From the NCBI GenBank assembly GCA_031262485.1, contig JAISHO010000019.1:1-64000 (forward strand): 64,000 nucleotides of DNA, written 5' to 3'. Made by a program: the position numbers and the translations under genes. Of the stretch, positions 1 to 10,493 are shown piece after piece; the first letter of the stretch is position 1; each line of letters begins with the position of its first letter. The stretch is from Propionibacteriaceae bacterium (GTDB lineage: Bacteria > Actinomycetota > Actinomycetes > Propionibacteriales > Propionibacteriaceae). The notes under the pieces are model-generated. The model was given only the letters and a program-made list of their open reading frames with translations, was not told where the DNA came from and ran no database searches.

Positions 1-180
1 CCATCGCCTGGGACGCATCCCCCCGGCCGAGGCCGAGGCCCGATACCATGCCAACAGAACCACCGGCCGCCAGGCCAGTACCCCAGAAACCAACAGTGCA
101 TGAAACCCGGGGCGGTTCACCGTGGTGGAGGGCTCCGGCGAGAACACCATCCTGGTCTCCCTCGTGCTCATAGGGCCGAC

Positions 181-819
181 TCACTTTTCAACAAGATGAT
201 AATTGTCGATGACGCAGCGTCGCGTTGAGAGAATGGCGACATCCTCAGGATTGTGGCTGGTGAAGACGATGGTGCGCCCTTCGTCGAGAAATCCTTGGAG
301 AAGTTCCCTGACCAACGCCACGCTGCTCTCGTCGAGGCCGTTGAACGGCTCATCGAGAAGGAGAACTGGCTGGTGCTCCATGAACGCTTGAGCTAACGCG
401 AGCTTTTGCTTCATGCCAAGGGAGTACTTGCCGACCGGCTGGCTGGTCTCAGGATCAAGCCCGACGCGCTCCATGGCATCGGCGATCTCATCGTCGCCGA
501 TGACTCGGCGGATCGCCGCCAGTTCCCGCAGGTTGTCCATACCGGTGCGACTGGCGATGTATCCGGGACGGTCGATGATGACTCCGAAACCGACAGGAAA
601 AGTTCCTTTCGGGGACAGATAAGCCGGATCGATGCTGATATGGCCGGTGTCAGGAACGACAAAGCGGCACATCAATTTGAAGAGCACCGATTTTCCCGAG
701 CCGTTCGGCCCGGTGATCGCCAAACAGTCGCCTTGACGCACAGAGAGATTGACATCTTGGAGGACGGGGATGCGCCGAAAGCTCTTCGACACCCCGACCA
801 TGTCAACAATTGAATTCAT
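181..819 (-). CDS. ABC transporter ATP-binding protein
   Basis: Walker A GPNGSGKS, signature-like YSLGMKQKLALAQA, Walker B LLLDEP. Confidence 0.9.
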   Translation of the reverse strand: MNSIVDMVGVSKSFRRIPVLQDVNLSVRQGDCLAITGPNGSGKSVLFKLMCRFVVPDTGHISIDPAYLSPKGTFPVGFGVIIDRPGYIASRTGMDNLRELAAIRRVIGDDEIADAMERVGLDPETSQPVGKYSLGMKQKLALAQAFMEHQPVLLLDEPFNGLDESSVALVRELLQGFLDEGRTIVFTSHNPEDVAILSTRRCVIDNYHLVEK

Positions 820-2345
820 TCAGCTAGATTCCTTTCAAGAATGAGGTGACGAGGCTTCGCCATCGTGACGACAAGTGATGCTGCGATGAGTCCGAGCGCC
901 CAACATCCGAGCGTGGCCAGGACCGCCGTGATCGATGAAATCGTGCTCGCGAGTCCCCATGAATTCATGATGACGGGGGCTCCTCGCCCCGCGAAGAAGA
1001 ATCCTGAGCAGACCAGCAGAGCCAAGGCGGCGATCCCTCCGATGGGCCTCCCTGACGCCCATCGGATCAAAAGAACAATGAGAAGGTAAACCCACCCTTG
1101 GAGAGTTCCCGTGACGAGGAACTGAATCATAAGGCTGATCCAGGTGGTGTCCGCCAGATGGGCGGGATCGACGAATCCCTCGAGGCCCGCAGGTGGGATC
1201 GTTCCCACCACTCCGTCCGCCTTCACCAGAGACAACAGAATCGCCCAGACGAGGACGCCGACCAGATACAACGGATACCGCCACATCTGGCGGAGGAGCA
1301 GTCGACCGCCCCAGCGCGCGATCGATCCCCTGCGGATGAGCTCCTGAGCGAGCTGCCCATCGTCGATGCGCTCCTCCCACCCGACGAGCGCGACATAGAC
1401 CGGCCCGAGGAACACGATCATGAAAAAGAGGAACGACGTCAATTCGTGGATGCCGGATTCGTCGGCGCCGTAGAAGAGACCGAAGAGAACGTCGGTCGTC
1501 ATCCCCCACGGGGATGTGGCGACCGCCATGGCGATGGTCACCGCGCTGATCACGGCCATGAGGGGGCCCGTTAATGATTTCACCAAGACCGCTTGCTTAT
1601 GCCATGCGTCGAGGAGCACTGCGGAAAAACCAAGGAGCACGATCCACAGCCCAGGCTGGATGAGCATCGCCCAGGGGGTCATTGCGAAATCCATCATCGC
1701 CTGCGTGATGACAAAGCCATCGGCAATATTCAGCCATCCCATTGGGGTAGGGATTTGAAACGTCAGGATCACCCAGACGGCGATCGCAGCAGCGGGGATG
1801 AAACGCAGTGGCCTAGAAAGAACCGCACTGGCCATGAAGATGACGAGACCTAAGGCGGTCAGTGAGACGGTGACCCCGAAGAGCAGCAGAATCGTAAGCA
1901 GCAGTGGCGCCCAGCCAGAGCCTGTCAGAATTTCCCAACCCGAGCCAGGCTCGCCCACAGAAGCGCTCCATTGCCATTCCCAGGGAAGGCCGAGCGAACT
2001 GCACAACGCGACCACCACCACGGGCAGGGTGATCATCAACGCAGCTTTCCCCAACGGAATCACCGAACCGACGACCCAACGTGCATAGGACCCGTGGCGC
2101 TGAATCACTTCGATTTCACCGCGATGGCCCGCCATCGTTGTGGCATGGAACAGGAACACCGGCACCAGGAGGTAGGACATCACGTAGGGGTCCCCCACCA
2201 CCGCCGTGATCTGATCCCAGACGTTGGTCTCCCCGGGCGATGTGCCTTGCGACATCATCAAACTCCAGCGGCGTGACACCGCTCGGGCAGCAACGACGAC
2301 CCAAGCGGCTGCATACAGCCACATGATTCGTGACCCAAACATCAC
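816..2345 (-). CDS. Polytopic membrane protein, probable ABC-type permease partner of the upstream ATPase
   Basis: Multiple hydrophobic segments; 4-nt overlap with the ATPase ORF. Confidence 0.65.
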   Translation of the reverse strand: MMFGSRIMWLYAAAWVVVAARAVSRRWSLMMSQGTSPGETNVWDQITAVVGDPYVMSYLLVPVFLFHATTMAGHRGEIEVIQRHGSYARWVVGSVIPLGKAALMITLPVVVVALCSSLGLPWEWQWSASVGEPGSGWEILTGSGWAPLLLTILLLFGVTVSLTALGLVIFMASAVLSRPLRFIPAAAIAVWVILTFQIPTPMGWLNIADGFVITQAMMDFAMTPWAMLIQPGLWIVLLGFSAVLLDAWHKQAVLVKSLTGPLMAVISAVTIAMAVATSPWGMTTDVLFGLFYGADESGIHELTSFLFFMIVFLGPVYVALVGWEERIDDGQLAQELIRRGSIARWGGRLLLRQMWRYPLYLVGVLVWAILLSLVKADGVVGTIPPAGLEGFVDPAHLADTTWISLMIQFLVTGTLQGWVYLLIVLLIRWASGRPIGGIAALALLVCSGFFFAGRGAPVIMNSWGLASTISSITAVLATLGCWALGLIAASLVVTMAKPRHLILERNLAE

Positions 2346-2349
2346 GACC

Positions 2350-3183
2350 TCACTGCAACTGCGACAATTTCGGCGCCCGTACCAAGACAGTCGTCACGAG
2401 GGTTCCGGCGATCAACACCATCATGGTCAGGGGGACTAGCAGATGCCACAGTGGTTGTTGAGTCAAATTAAATGGCCAGACGAGAGTAGGCGAATAAGCC
2501 TCGAGCCACAACACAGCAAAGGTATATATCGCGATAAGATAAGAAATCCATGGGAGAGAGATGGCGAGAGCTTTATTCCTCACAAGGATAACCAAGGACA
2601 ATGAGACGGCTGAATAAAGCACCGCATTCATTGCGAGCCACAGTGAGTACATCAAGGGATATCCCCATGAGCCCCAAGCGGAGAACTGGGAAAATGTTGA
2701 ATATGTCTCCTCGGCTTCCTTGATGTCCTCCGAGGTCAGCAAATGCCAGGATTCTGGATGATAAGTCACATCGCCAAAAGCGACCCAGAAATACGGAATA
2801 AATCCTATGAGGAAAAACACCAGAAACGATACTATTGCATTCCCGAAATAGGAAGCCGCGAGCATCCTCCGAGCGCCGATTCTCAACCGAGCATAGGTGG
2901 CGAACCGATTTCTTATCCAAGCCACCCAAGGAAGAGTGAAAGGGACTGCCATCACCAAAGGAAGCACGAGTCCCAACGGACTACTGGAAAGTAACAGATC
3001 ATACAGGCCTGCAGGGAAAGCGAGAGTGGAATTAGGGACGACTAGATCGTAGATAAAATAGTTCGAAGCCAACGAGAAGACCAGGAGAGAGATCCCTGAC
3101 GCGACCATGACCCCTGGCTGAGCGATCTGCCAGAGAACATCGCGGAAAAAAGAGCCCGAAGAATTCTTCACCGTCCTTTCCAC
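2350..3183 (-). CDS. Polytopic membrane protein, probable ABC-associated
   Basis: Hydrophobic segments; same operon direction. Confidence 0.5.
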   Translation of the reverse strand: MERTVKNSSGSFFRDVLWQIAQPGVMVASGISLLVFSLASNYFIYDLVVPNSTLAFPAGLYDLLLSSSPLGLVLPLVMAVPFTLPWVAWIRNRFATYARLRIGARRMLAASYFGNAIVSFLVFFLIGFIPYFWVAFGDVTYHPESWHLLTSEDIKEAEETYSTFSQFSAWGSWGYPLMYSLWLAMNAVLYSAVSLSLVILVRNKALAISLPWISYLIAIYTFAVLWLEAYSPTLVWPFNLTQQPLWHLLVPLTMMVLIAGTLVTTVLVRAPKLSQLQ

Positions 3184-3599
3184 TCGCCTGTCACTTGAAC
3201 ACTCACTGACGTCGCCATTATCATGACCATTCTCATGCTTCTTCCTTTGTTAAGCGTGGAAGCACCACAGAAGAACAATCAAGCGCAGGGCAGACCCGTC
3301 ATAAACCGCAACGCATGAGAGGCAAAAAACAATGTTCTTCATTAGCTGCTGTCAGAAATCTATCACTCAACCGAATGAGCGTGAAAAAGTGGGGGTTGCA
3401 TGACAGCCACTCCGAACCCTTGGCTCATCGATCAACTCAAGCAAGCCGACGATGACGTCGTTCAGGGGCGCTACGTCCAAACCTCCTCGCCGGAGGAAGC
3501 TCGGTCGTATCTGATGAGCTTGGTGCGGGAGGAATCCGCTACCTGGCAACATTCGAGTGGGCAGCCGCAACGATGATCCCGAAACGCCGAACCGCAAGG

Positions 3600-3672
3600 T
3601 GCCCCCAGCGGGGTTCGAACCCGCGACCCACAGATTAAAAGTCTGCTGCTCTACCGACTGAGCTATAGGGGC
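3600..3672 (-). tRNA. tRNA-Lys (anticodon TTT)
   Basis: Reverse complement GCCCCTATAGCTCAGTCGGTAGAGCAGCAGACTTTTAATCTG...GGTTCGAACCCCGCTGGGGGC folds as a cloverleaf. Confidence 0.95.
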
Positions 3673-3732
3673 GGAGATAGTCTAGCCCCTTCGGGACGGT
3701 GGTTCGACTCGTCGCGGCATCCAGTCGCTAGT

Positions 3733-3924
3733 GTGCGGCCTATGCCTGACTTGGACTCCGTCGAACCAGTCTCCGTTTCCCGGAGCGAGGAACGCTCGAT
3801 TGCGACGGGAAGCCGCCCGGGTGAGCCTCGTCAATTGGGACTTCTCCAAGGGAAGTTCGTCATCCCCGACGGGTGGGACGACTTCACCGAAGAAGACAGG
3901 AAAGATTGGTATGGCGAGGCCTGA
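3733..3924 (+). pseudogene. Possible remnant of a Phd-type antitoxin (C-terminal part only)
   Basis: Tail PRQLGLLQGKFVIPDGWDDFTEEDRKDWYGEA resembles the C-terminal region of Phd/YefM-family antitoxins. Confidence 0.35.
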
Positions 3925-4003
3925 TGATCGCTCGCAGCGACGTACCGCCCACCGGCCCGGGACTAGAGAGATCCTCAGCAAAGATGGCATGCGGCAAGTG
4001 AGG

Positions 4004-4408
4004 TCACCAGAGACGTGTTACCACGGATCTGATGGCGTCGAAAGCGTAGTCAGCGCTCAATATCATCGCGTCCTCGATCACTGATTGCGCTCCCAGAAGC
4101 CGATCGAAGGGGTCCCGGTGATCCCATACCAACTTGGATGCGCTGATCGCATGCTGATGGGTGACTGGGAGCGCGACAGCGTCAAGATCAGACATGACTC
4201 GTTCCCAGTCAAGAAGAAGGGATTCCGCTTCGTGGAGCTTCCCCAATCGAAGCTTGATCCCCATCTCCCAAGGGCACACCGCCGAGACGAGGAGCTCATT
4301 CGACTCGTCCTCGATCAAGCCCATCGCCGTTCGGCTGAGTCGCTTCGAATTGGTGGCTGCCCACAGAACGGTGTGGGTGTCTAGCAGAATCTTCACGCGA
4401 TTCCCCAA
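4004..4408 (-). CDS. PIN-domain toxin (VapC-like, type II TA)
   Basis: ILLDTHTVLWA, SAVCPWEMGIK, WDHRDPFDRLLGAQ motifs. Confidence 0.9.
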   Translation of the reverse strand: MGNRVKILLDTHTVLWAATNSKRLSRTAMGLIEDESNELLVSAVCPWEMGIKLRLGKLHEAESLLLDWERVMSDLDAVALPVTHQHAISASKLVWDHRDPFDRLLGAQSVIEDAMILSADYAFDAIRSVVTRLW

Positions 4409-4647
4409 TGACGCAACTCATCCTCATTGAGGGGGGCTAACGACTCTCTCGCGGACTCATCGCTGAGACCCCCTGGAATGAAATCGAAGACACGGCGCTT
4501 TTTTTCTCGGATCGGGGTGAGTTGGACGTACGGCACTCCTCGAGAGGAGATGATGACTTCCTCGCCGTCTCGGGCTGCCCGTATTAGCTTCGAAAGTTGA
4601 GTTTTCGCGTCCTGCACGCCTACTGTCACGGTCATACGATTCAGCAT
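4393..4647 (-). CDS. Phd/YefM-type antitoxin
   Basis: VGVQDAKTQLSKLIRAARDGEEVIISSRGVPYVQLTPI; overlaps the toxin gene. Confidence 0.88.
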   Translation of the reverse strand: MLNRMTVTVGVQDAKTQLSKLIRAARDGEEVIISSRGVPYVQLTPIREKKRRVFDFIPGGLSDESARESLAPLNEDELRHWGIA

Positions 4648-4882
4648 ACCTGGTCAGAAGACCAGACCAGGTAGTTAGTAGATGGCACGCTTCGGCCTAT
4701 CTTTGGGCGACTTGACGAGATTGGCGACTTCAAGATTCCCGGGGAGCGAGGATCTGGTACCACCTAGGAGGGTGGAGCCAAGACCGCGAGTCTTCGAGCA
4801 CGCGTCCACCCGAGCACTAATGTGTTCCCTGGCGGAGCGGTCGCAGCGGCGCATCGCACGCTTGACGCGAAAGGTGGCGACG

Positions 4883-5872
4883 ATGGAGCGCACGGTTCTG
4901 TTCATCGGTGGTACGGGCACGATCAGTTGGTCGTGTGCGACGGAGGCGATCGCAGCCGGGTGGAAGGTGAGCGTCCTCAACCGGGGGAATTTCGCCAAGC
5001 GGCCCCTGCCCGAGGGGGCGGAGTTGATCACCGCCGATCTCGACGACGACGCGGCGCTGACGAACGCGGTCGGTGGGCGCGAGTTCGATGTCGTGGCCGA
5101 TTTCATGAGCTTCACGACTGATCGCCTTGAACGCAATATGAAGCTGTTCGAGGGGAAGATGGGCCAGTACGTCTTCATCTCCTCGGCCTCCGCCTACGCC
5201 AAGCCGGTGGCTCGTTTGCCGATCACGGAGTCGACGCCGTTGGCGAATCCGTTCTGGCAGTACTCTCGCGACAAGATCGCCTGTGAGAATCTCCTCGTCG
5301 AGGCCTTCCGGGACCGTGGCTTCCCCGCCACGATCGTGCGCCCCTCCCACACTTATGACGCCGGCCTGTTGCCGAACCACGGCGAGTGGACGGACATCGT
5401 GCGGATGCGCGCCGGCAAGCCGATCGTCGTCCTCGGCGATGGCACCTCGCTGTGGACGCTCACCCACGCCAGTGATTTCGCCCAATGGTATGTGCCGCTG
5501 CTGGGCGAGCGGCGCGCCATCGGCGACGTCTTCCAGATCACGAGTGACGAGGCGATCCCGTGGGACGCCATCTACCGCGAGTTGGCCAGCGCCGCCGGGG
5601 TGTCGGACCCTCAGTTCGTCCACGTCGCCTCGGAGACGATCGCCCAGGAACTGCCCGACTGGGGCCCCGGTTTGCTCGGTGACAAGGCGCATAGTGTCGT
5701 CTTCGACAACAGCAAGGTGCGCTCGCTCGCCCCGGGAGCGGCCCAGAAGGTCCCCTTCAGTGTCGGCGCGAAGCAGATCATCGAGTTCCACGACGCCCAC
5801 CCCGAGTTCGCCGTCTTCAACGACGAGGTCGACGCGGCTTACGACCGACTCATCGCCCGCGTCACCGGGTAA
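4883..5872 (+). CDS. NAD-dependent epimerase/dehydratase (extended SDR-like)
   Basis: FIGGTGTISWS nucleotide-binding motif; the ORF start at 4682 is probably too long. Confidence 0.85.
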   Translation: MERTVLFIGGTGTISWSCATEAIAAGWKVSVLNRGNFAKRPLPEGAELITADLDDDAALTNAVGGREFDVVADFMSFTTDRLERNMKLFEGKMGQYVFISSASAYAKPVARLPITESTPLANPFWQYSRDKIACENLLVEAFRDRGFPATIVRPSHTYDAGLLPNHGEWTDIVRMRAGKPIVVLGDGTSLWTLTHASDFAQWYVPLLGERRAIGDVFQITSDEAIPWDAIYRELASAAGVSDPQFVHVASETIAQELPDWGPGLLGDKAHSVVFDNSKVRSLAPGAAQKVPFSVGAKQIIEFHDAHPEFAVFNDEVDAAYDRLIARVTG

Positions 5873-5939
5873 GGAGCGAGGAGTTCGCCCGGTTGTATTC
5901 CGAGGCGAGGACGACGGGGCGGCCCCCCAATCATGCGAT

Positions 5940-5979
5940 GACGAAGGCCCGGCGATCATCATTCGTCCGGGCCTTCGTC
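5940..5979. terminator. Probable bidirectional terminator hairpin
   Basis: GACGAAGGCCCGG/CCGGGCCTTCGTC perfect 13-bp stem between convergent genes. Confidence 0.75.
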
Positions 5980-6002
5980 GCGTCGTCTTCGAAGTCTGAA
6001 GC

Positions 6003-6800
6003 TCACATCCCCTCGACGTCGAGCGGGTCGCCTGCCATCATCGTGGCGAGTTGCTCGACCGTCAGGTCGGCTTTGGCGAAGTAGCCCATCGAGGTGCCGT
6101 GGTTGAGCACGAGGAAATGGTCCCCGACCGGATAGGCGTGGTTGGGGTTGTGGGTGATGAGGACGACGCCGATGCCGCGCCGCTTCGCCTCGACGATCGA
6201 GCGGAGCACCACCTCGGATTGTTTGACGCCGAGGGCGGCGGTGGGTTCGTCGAGGATGAGGGCGCGCCCGCCGAAGTGGATGGCTCTCGCGATGGCGACG
6301 CATTGGCGCTCACCGCCGGAGAGGGTGCCGATCGGTTGGTTGACGTCCTTGAGGTCGATGCCCATCGCCTTCAAATCGTCTTTCGTCACTCGGCGCATCG
6401 TCTTGTGGTCGAGGCGGCTGAGCAGACCCTTGCCGACCGTCTCTTCGCGACCGAGGAAGAAGTTCCGCCACACCGGCATGAGCGGCACCATGGCGAGGTC
6501 TTGGTAGACGGTGGCGATGCCGGCGTCGAGAGCCGCGCGGGGACCGTCGAACCTTGTCTCGACTCCGTCTACAAGCAGTTCACCGGCAGAGGGGGCGTGG
6601 GCTCCGGAGAGAATCTTGATGAGGGTGGATTTCCCGGCGCCATTGTCGCCGAGCACACAGGTGACTTCGCCAGCGGTGACGGCCATCGAGACGTCCTGGA
6701 GAGCGACGACGCCGCCATAGGCTTTGCCGACGCCGCGGGCCTCGAGGATCGGGGTCCCTGGGGCGGGCGAGGAGGTGGGGGTGGGGTTCGGTTCGGTCAT
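6003..6800 (-). CDS. Sugar ABC transporter ATP-binding protein
   Basis: [34 protein letters not shown]; Rbs/Frc-type. Confidence 0.92.
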   Translation of the reverse strand: MTEPNPTPTSSPAPGTPILEARGVGKAYGGVVALQDVSMAVTAGEVTCVLGDNGAGKSTLIKILSGAHAPSAGELLVDGVETRFDGPRAALDAGIATVYQDLAMVPLMPVWRNFFLGREETVGKGLLSRLDHKTMRRVTKDDLKAMGIDLKDVNQPIGTLSGGERQCVAIARAIHFGGRALILDEPTAALGVKQSEVVLRSIVEAKRRGIGVVLITHNPNHAYPVGDHFLVLNHGTSMGYFAKADLTVEQLATMMAGDPLDVEGM

Positions 6801-7909
6801 GCGGCGGTCGCTCGCTTGCGGACGTAGTGGTTGATGATGACGGCGGCGAAGAGCATGACGCCGAGGAAGGTCTTGAGCCAGTTGGTGTCCCACCCGGCGA
6901 AGGTGATGCCTTGGAACGTCATCCCGTAGATGAGCGCGCCGAGCGCGGCGCCGCCGACCGAGCCGAAGCCGCCGGTGAGAAGACACCCGCCGACGACGGC
7001 GCAGATCATGAAGATGAACTCTTGGCCCACACCGGTGTTGGCTTGGACGGTCGAGGTGCGGAAGAGCGAGATCATGCCGACGAGCCAGCCGGCCGTCGCC
7101 GTCGTCATGAACAACCCCACCTTGGTGGCCCGGACGGGCACGCCGACCTGCCGGGCAGCCTGGGGGGCGCCGCCGACGGCATAGATCCAGTTGCCGACCC
7201 TCGTATGGTTGAGGACCCAGATGCCCAACCCGGCCACTGCCAGCCACCAGAGCACGGAGACGTAGAAGTTGGCCGAGCCGATCGTCAGCGAGGAGCCGAA
7301 GACCGGTTGGATCGAATCGTAGAACGGCACCTGGGCCATGCCCTGGATGACGACCTGGCCGGTGATCAACTTCGTCACCGCCAAATCGACGCCTTGGAGG
7401 ACGAAGAAGGTCGCCAAGGTGACGATGAAGCTGGGCAGCCCGGTGCGGATGACGACGATGCCGTTGAACGCTCCGACGGCCAGCGCGGCGATGAGCGAGA
7501 TGATCGCCGCGACCCAGACGTTGACGCCGATTTGCGTCGTCAGCACGCCGACGATGAGCGCTGTGAAACCCGTCATGACGCCGGCGCTGAGGTCGAACTC
7601 CCCGCCGATCATGAGGAGGGCGACGGCGACCGCCATGATGCCGTACGTCGACGCCGATTCCAGCCACACGCCCGCCCCGGCCAAGGTGAGGAAGGAGTCG
7701 GAGGCGAGGCTGAAGAAGATGAGGATCGCCAACGTCGCGACGACGGCGCCCAACTCGGGCCGAGCGATGAGCGCGGCCAACACCGGCGGCAAGGGTTTAC
7801 GGCTGGCCAGCAGGCGCGGGCCGGGCTCCCGGCGCCCCGTCCCGTTGCCGCCCGCGGCGGCTGTGGCCGCTGAACGTGTCAGGCTCACCGGGTGCCGTTC
7901 TGAGCCCAC
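6797..7909 (-). CDS. Sugar ABC transporter permease
   Basis: RbsC/FrcC-like polytopic sequence, [14 protein letters not shown]; coupled to the ATPase gene. Confidence 0.9.
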   Translation of the reverse strand: MGSERHPVSLTRSAATAAAGGNGTGRREPGPRLLASRKPLPPVLAALIARPELGAVVATLAILIFFSLASDSFLTLAGAGVWLESASTYGIMAVAVALLMIGGEFDLSAGVMTGFTALIVGVLTTQIGVNVWVAAIISLIAALAVGAFNGIVVIRTGLPSFIVTLATFFVLQGVDLAVTKLITGQVVIQGMAQVPFYDSIQPVFGSSLTIGSANFYVSVLWWLAVAGLGIWVLNHTRVGNWIYAVGGAPQAARQVGVPVRATKVGLFMTTATAGWLVGMISLFRTSTVQANTGVGQEFIFMICAVVGGCLLTGGFGSVGGAALGALIYGMTFQGITFAGWDTNWLKTFLGVMLFAAVIINHYVRKRATAA

Positions 7910-8904
7910 TCGAGGATCTCCGGGGCGTTCTCAGCGGTGATGAACGCCGGGCCGGAATACACCGGCTGGCCGCCGCCGACGTCGTTGCCGTTGATGTCCT
8001 TGAGGTAGAGGACGGTGACGCCGAGATAGCCCTGGACGTAAGGCTGCTGGTCGACCGCGAAAATGATCGTCCCGTCGATGACGGCCTGGCAGACATCAGC
8101 CGTCAAGTCGAAGGTCGCGACTTGGGCGGCGCTGCCCGACTCCTCAACGGCGCCGACGGCGTCGAGCCCGTACTGGGCGCCCATCGCCAACACACCGTCG
8201 ATCGTCGGATCGGCTTGGAGGCGGGCCTTGATCGTCGCCTTGACTTGGGCGTCGTTCGTGCCGTCGACCTGGAGGTTCGTCAGCGTGCCGCCCATCGTCT
8301 CGGCCGCCGCCGCGCAGCGCTCCTCATGGCCGACGTTGCCGGCTTCGTGCATGATGCACAGCGCGTTCGTCCACCCGGCCTCCTTGAGCTTCTCGCCCGT
8401 CTGGCTGCCCGCCAGCGTCTCCGACTGGCCGACGTGGGTGACGGCCCCGTAGCTTTGCGATTGCTCCATGCCGGAGTTGATGGTGACGAAGGGGATGCCG
8501 GCCGCCCGGGCCTTCTCCAAGCTGCCCTTGAGGCCCTCCGGGTTCGCCATCGAGACGACGATGCCGTCGACCCCCTTGGCGACCGCATTGTCGATCAACT
8601 GCGACTGGCGCGCCGGATCGGGATCGCTCGTGTAATCGACGGTGACGCCGTAATCCGAGCCGGCCCGCTCAGCGCCGGATTTGACGCGATCCCAGAAGGC
8701 GTCGCCCTGGGCGGAGTGCGTGACGATCGCATACGTCAGATCGAGATCACCGCCGGCGTTATCCGTCGTCTCCTGCCCGGTGCCGGAGCATCCGGCCAGC
8801 CCGGCGACGAGGACCACCGCAGCCGCCAAGGAGAGCAGACGACGACGAGCGGGATGAGAACCGGCGGACGGGGAATGGGCGTGGGTGACTAACCTCATGA
8901 TCAA
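7885..8904 (-). CDS. Sugar ABC transporter substrate-binding lipoprotein
   Basis: Lipobox LAGC; periplasmic-binding-protein I type sequence (GVDGIVVSMANPEGLKGSLEKARAAGIPFVTINSG). Confidence 0.92.
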   Translation of the reverse strand: MIMRLVTHAHSPSAGSHPARRRLLSLAAAVVLVAGLAGCSGTGQETTDNAGGDLDLTYAIVTHSAQGDAFWDRVKSGAERAGSDYGVTVDYTSDPDPARQSQLIDNAVAKGVDGIVVSMANPEGLKGSLEKARAAGIPFVTINSGMEQSQSYGAVTHVGQSETLAGSQTGEKLKEAGWTNALCIMHEAGNVGHEERCAAAAETMGGTLTNLQVDGTNDAQVKATIKARLQADPTIDGVLAMGAQYGLDAVGAVEESGSAAQVATFDLTADVCQAVIDGTIIFAVDQQPYVQGYLGVTVLYLKDINGNDVGGGQPVYSGPAFITAENAPEILEWAQNGTR

Positions 8905-9218
8905 CCTCGATTCAATGATCTCTGGGGAGGAGGGACGCGCCGCGTCGGGATACGCGGGTTCGACGACGCACGAATCATTCGTTCAATGAGTAACGCATGA
9001 AGTTTATCCGATCCCGCTATCCGACGCCTTCCGGATTCTGGACAAGATCGCGTCGGCGTTCTCATTCACAGCCAACGAACAACCTAGCTAGTTGATTCCT
9101 CTTCTTTCCCCTGCGTAAGCCGCTCGGGGACCTCGGGGGCGGTAGAGTTCATCCGTTAGCGCCCTTTTCTCGAATCGTTGATCGGGCGCGATGAGAAAGC
9201 GACGACGAAAGGCGCCCC

Positions 9219-9671
9219 ATGGCCGAGTTCAAAGACCGCCTCCGCACCGACCTCACCGCCGCCATGAAAGCCAAGGACGCCTTGACGACGCAGACCTTGC
9301 GCATGGCGATGGCCGCCATCGCCAACGAGGAGGTCGCCGGCAAGCAGGCCCGCGAGTTGAGCGCCGCCGAGGAACAAGCCGTCCTCACCCGCGAAGTCCG
9401 CAAACGTCGCGAATCCGCCACCGTCTACGCCGACGCCGGCCGCGCCGAATTGGCCGAGAAGGAGACGGCCGAAGCCGACCTCCTGGCCGCGTATCTCCCC
9501 GCCCCCTTGAGCGAGGACGAACTCGACGCCATCGTCGCCGAGGAAGTCGGCAATGTGCCCGACGCCACGATCAAGCAGATGGGCCTCATCATCAAAGCCG
9601 TCAACGCCCGAGTCCAAGGCCGCGCCGAGGGCTCCGTCGTCGCCGCCAAAGTCAAAGCCGCCCTCAGCTGA
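9219..9671 (+). CDS. GatB/YqeY domain-containing protein
   Basis: DLTAAMKAKDALTTQTLRMAMAAIANEEV...EAELLAAYLPAPLSEDEL type pattern. Confidence 0.9.
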   Translation: MAEFKDRLRTDLTAAMKAKDALTTQTLRMAMAAIANEEVAGKQARELSAAEEQAVLTREVRKRRESATVYADAGRAELAEKETAEADLLAAYLPAPLSEDELDAIVAEEVGNVPDATIKQMGLIIKAVNARVQGRAEGSVVAAKVKAALS

Positions 9672-9721
9672 CAGGCCGCGTCACGAACCCCTCACCTTTC
9701 CCATTCATACTTCTCCCCTAA

Positions 9722-10372
9722 GTGACGAACCCCATGCTGTGGTTGCAGGTTTTCGGTTGGCTCGGTTCCGCCCTGCTCGTCTTCTCCGTTCTTCAGACGC
9801 ACGTCATGCGTTTCCGCGTCGCCAATCTGACCGCGTCGCTCATCCTCACCGTTTACAACGCGATCTTGTCGGTGTGGCCGATGGCCGCTGTCAACGCCTG
9901 TCTCGTCGTCATCAATTTGTGGTTCATCATCACGATGACGCGATCGCGAAGCGAGAACAAGGCCTTTGAGTTCGCGATGGTCGGCCCGGACGAGCCCGTC
10001 GTCGCCCGTTTCGTCGAACGGCACCGCGACGACATCGCCCAATTCCACCCTCGATTCGCCACCCGACTGACGATCCCGGGAGCGGAAGCGGCGCTCATCT
10101 TCCACGACGACACCGTCATCGGGCTCGTCGCCTATCGCCGCGATGAGCAAGACCATCAAACTGCGGAGATCCTCGCCGATTTCGTCATCAGCTCCTACCG
10201 CGACTATTCGCCCGGCCGTTTCGTTTATTCGTCGGCTGGACCCTTGGCCGAAGCTGGGATACGGATGGTCTTCTCGCGCGACACCGAGCCCAAGGTCACC
10301 AGTTATTTCCAGGCCGTCGGCTTCACCACCGCGCCCGACGGTGAGATGAGATGTGAGATATACGCCGCCTAG
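9722..10372 (+). CDS. YgjV-like inner membrane protein
   Basis: QVFGWLGSALLVFSVLQTHVMRFRVANL...AVNACLVVINLWFI. Confidence 0.65.
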   Translation: MTNPMLWLQVFGWLGSALLVFSVLQTHVMRFRVANLTASLILTVYNAILSVWPMAAVNACLVVINLWFIITMTRSRSENKAFEFAMVGPDEPVVARFVERHRDDIAQFHPRFATRLTIPGAEAALIFHDDTVIGLVAYRRDEQDHQTAEILADFVISSYRDYSPGRFVYSSAGPLAEAGIRMVFSRDTEPKVTSYFQAVGFTTAPDGEMRCEIYAA

Positions 10373-10420
10373 TCGTCGCTATGCGGATGCCTTTCACCGC
10401 CTACAGTCCCCAAGCATAAA

Positions 10421-10466
10421 GACGCCAATGCGGCGAGAGCCCGCAGACCCTCGCCGCACCGGCGTC
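10421..10466. terminator. Probable bidirectional terminator
   Basis: GACGCC-aa-TGCGGCGAG...CTCGCCGCA-cc-GGCGTC between convergent genes. Confidence 0.7.
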
Positions 10467-10493
10467 GTCATGGAAGAATTCAGTGATCGATGA

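Noticed and set aside
6003-7667. 554-aa ORF as a single fusion protein
   Set aside because: The N-terminal half is an out-of-frame reading of the permease gene; the real ATPase starts at MTEPNP (6800)
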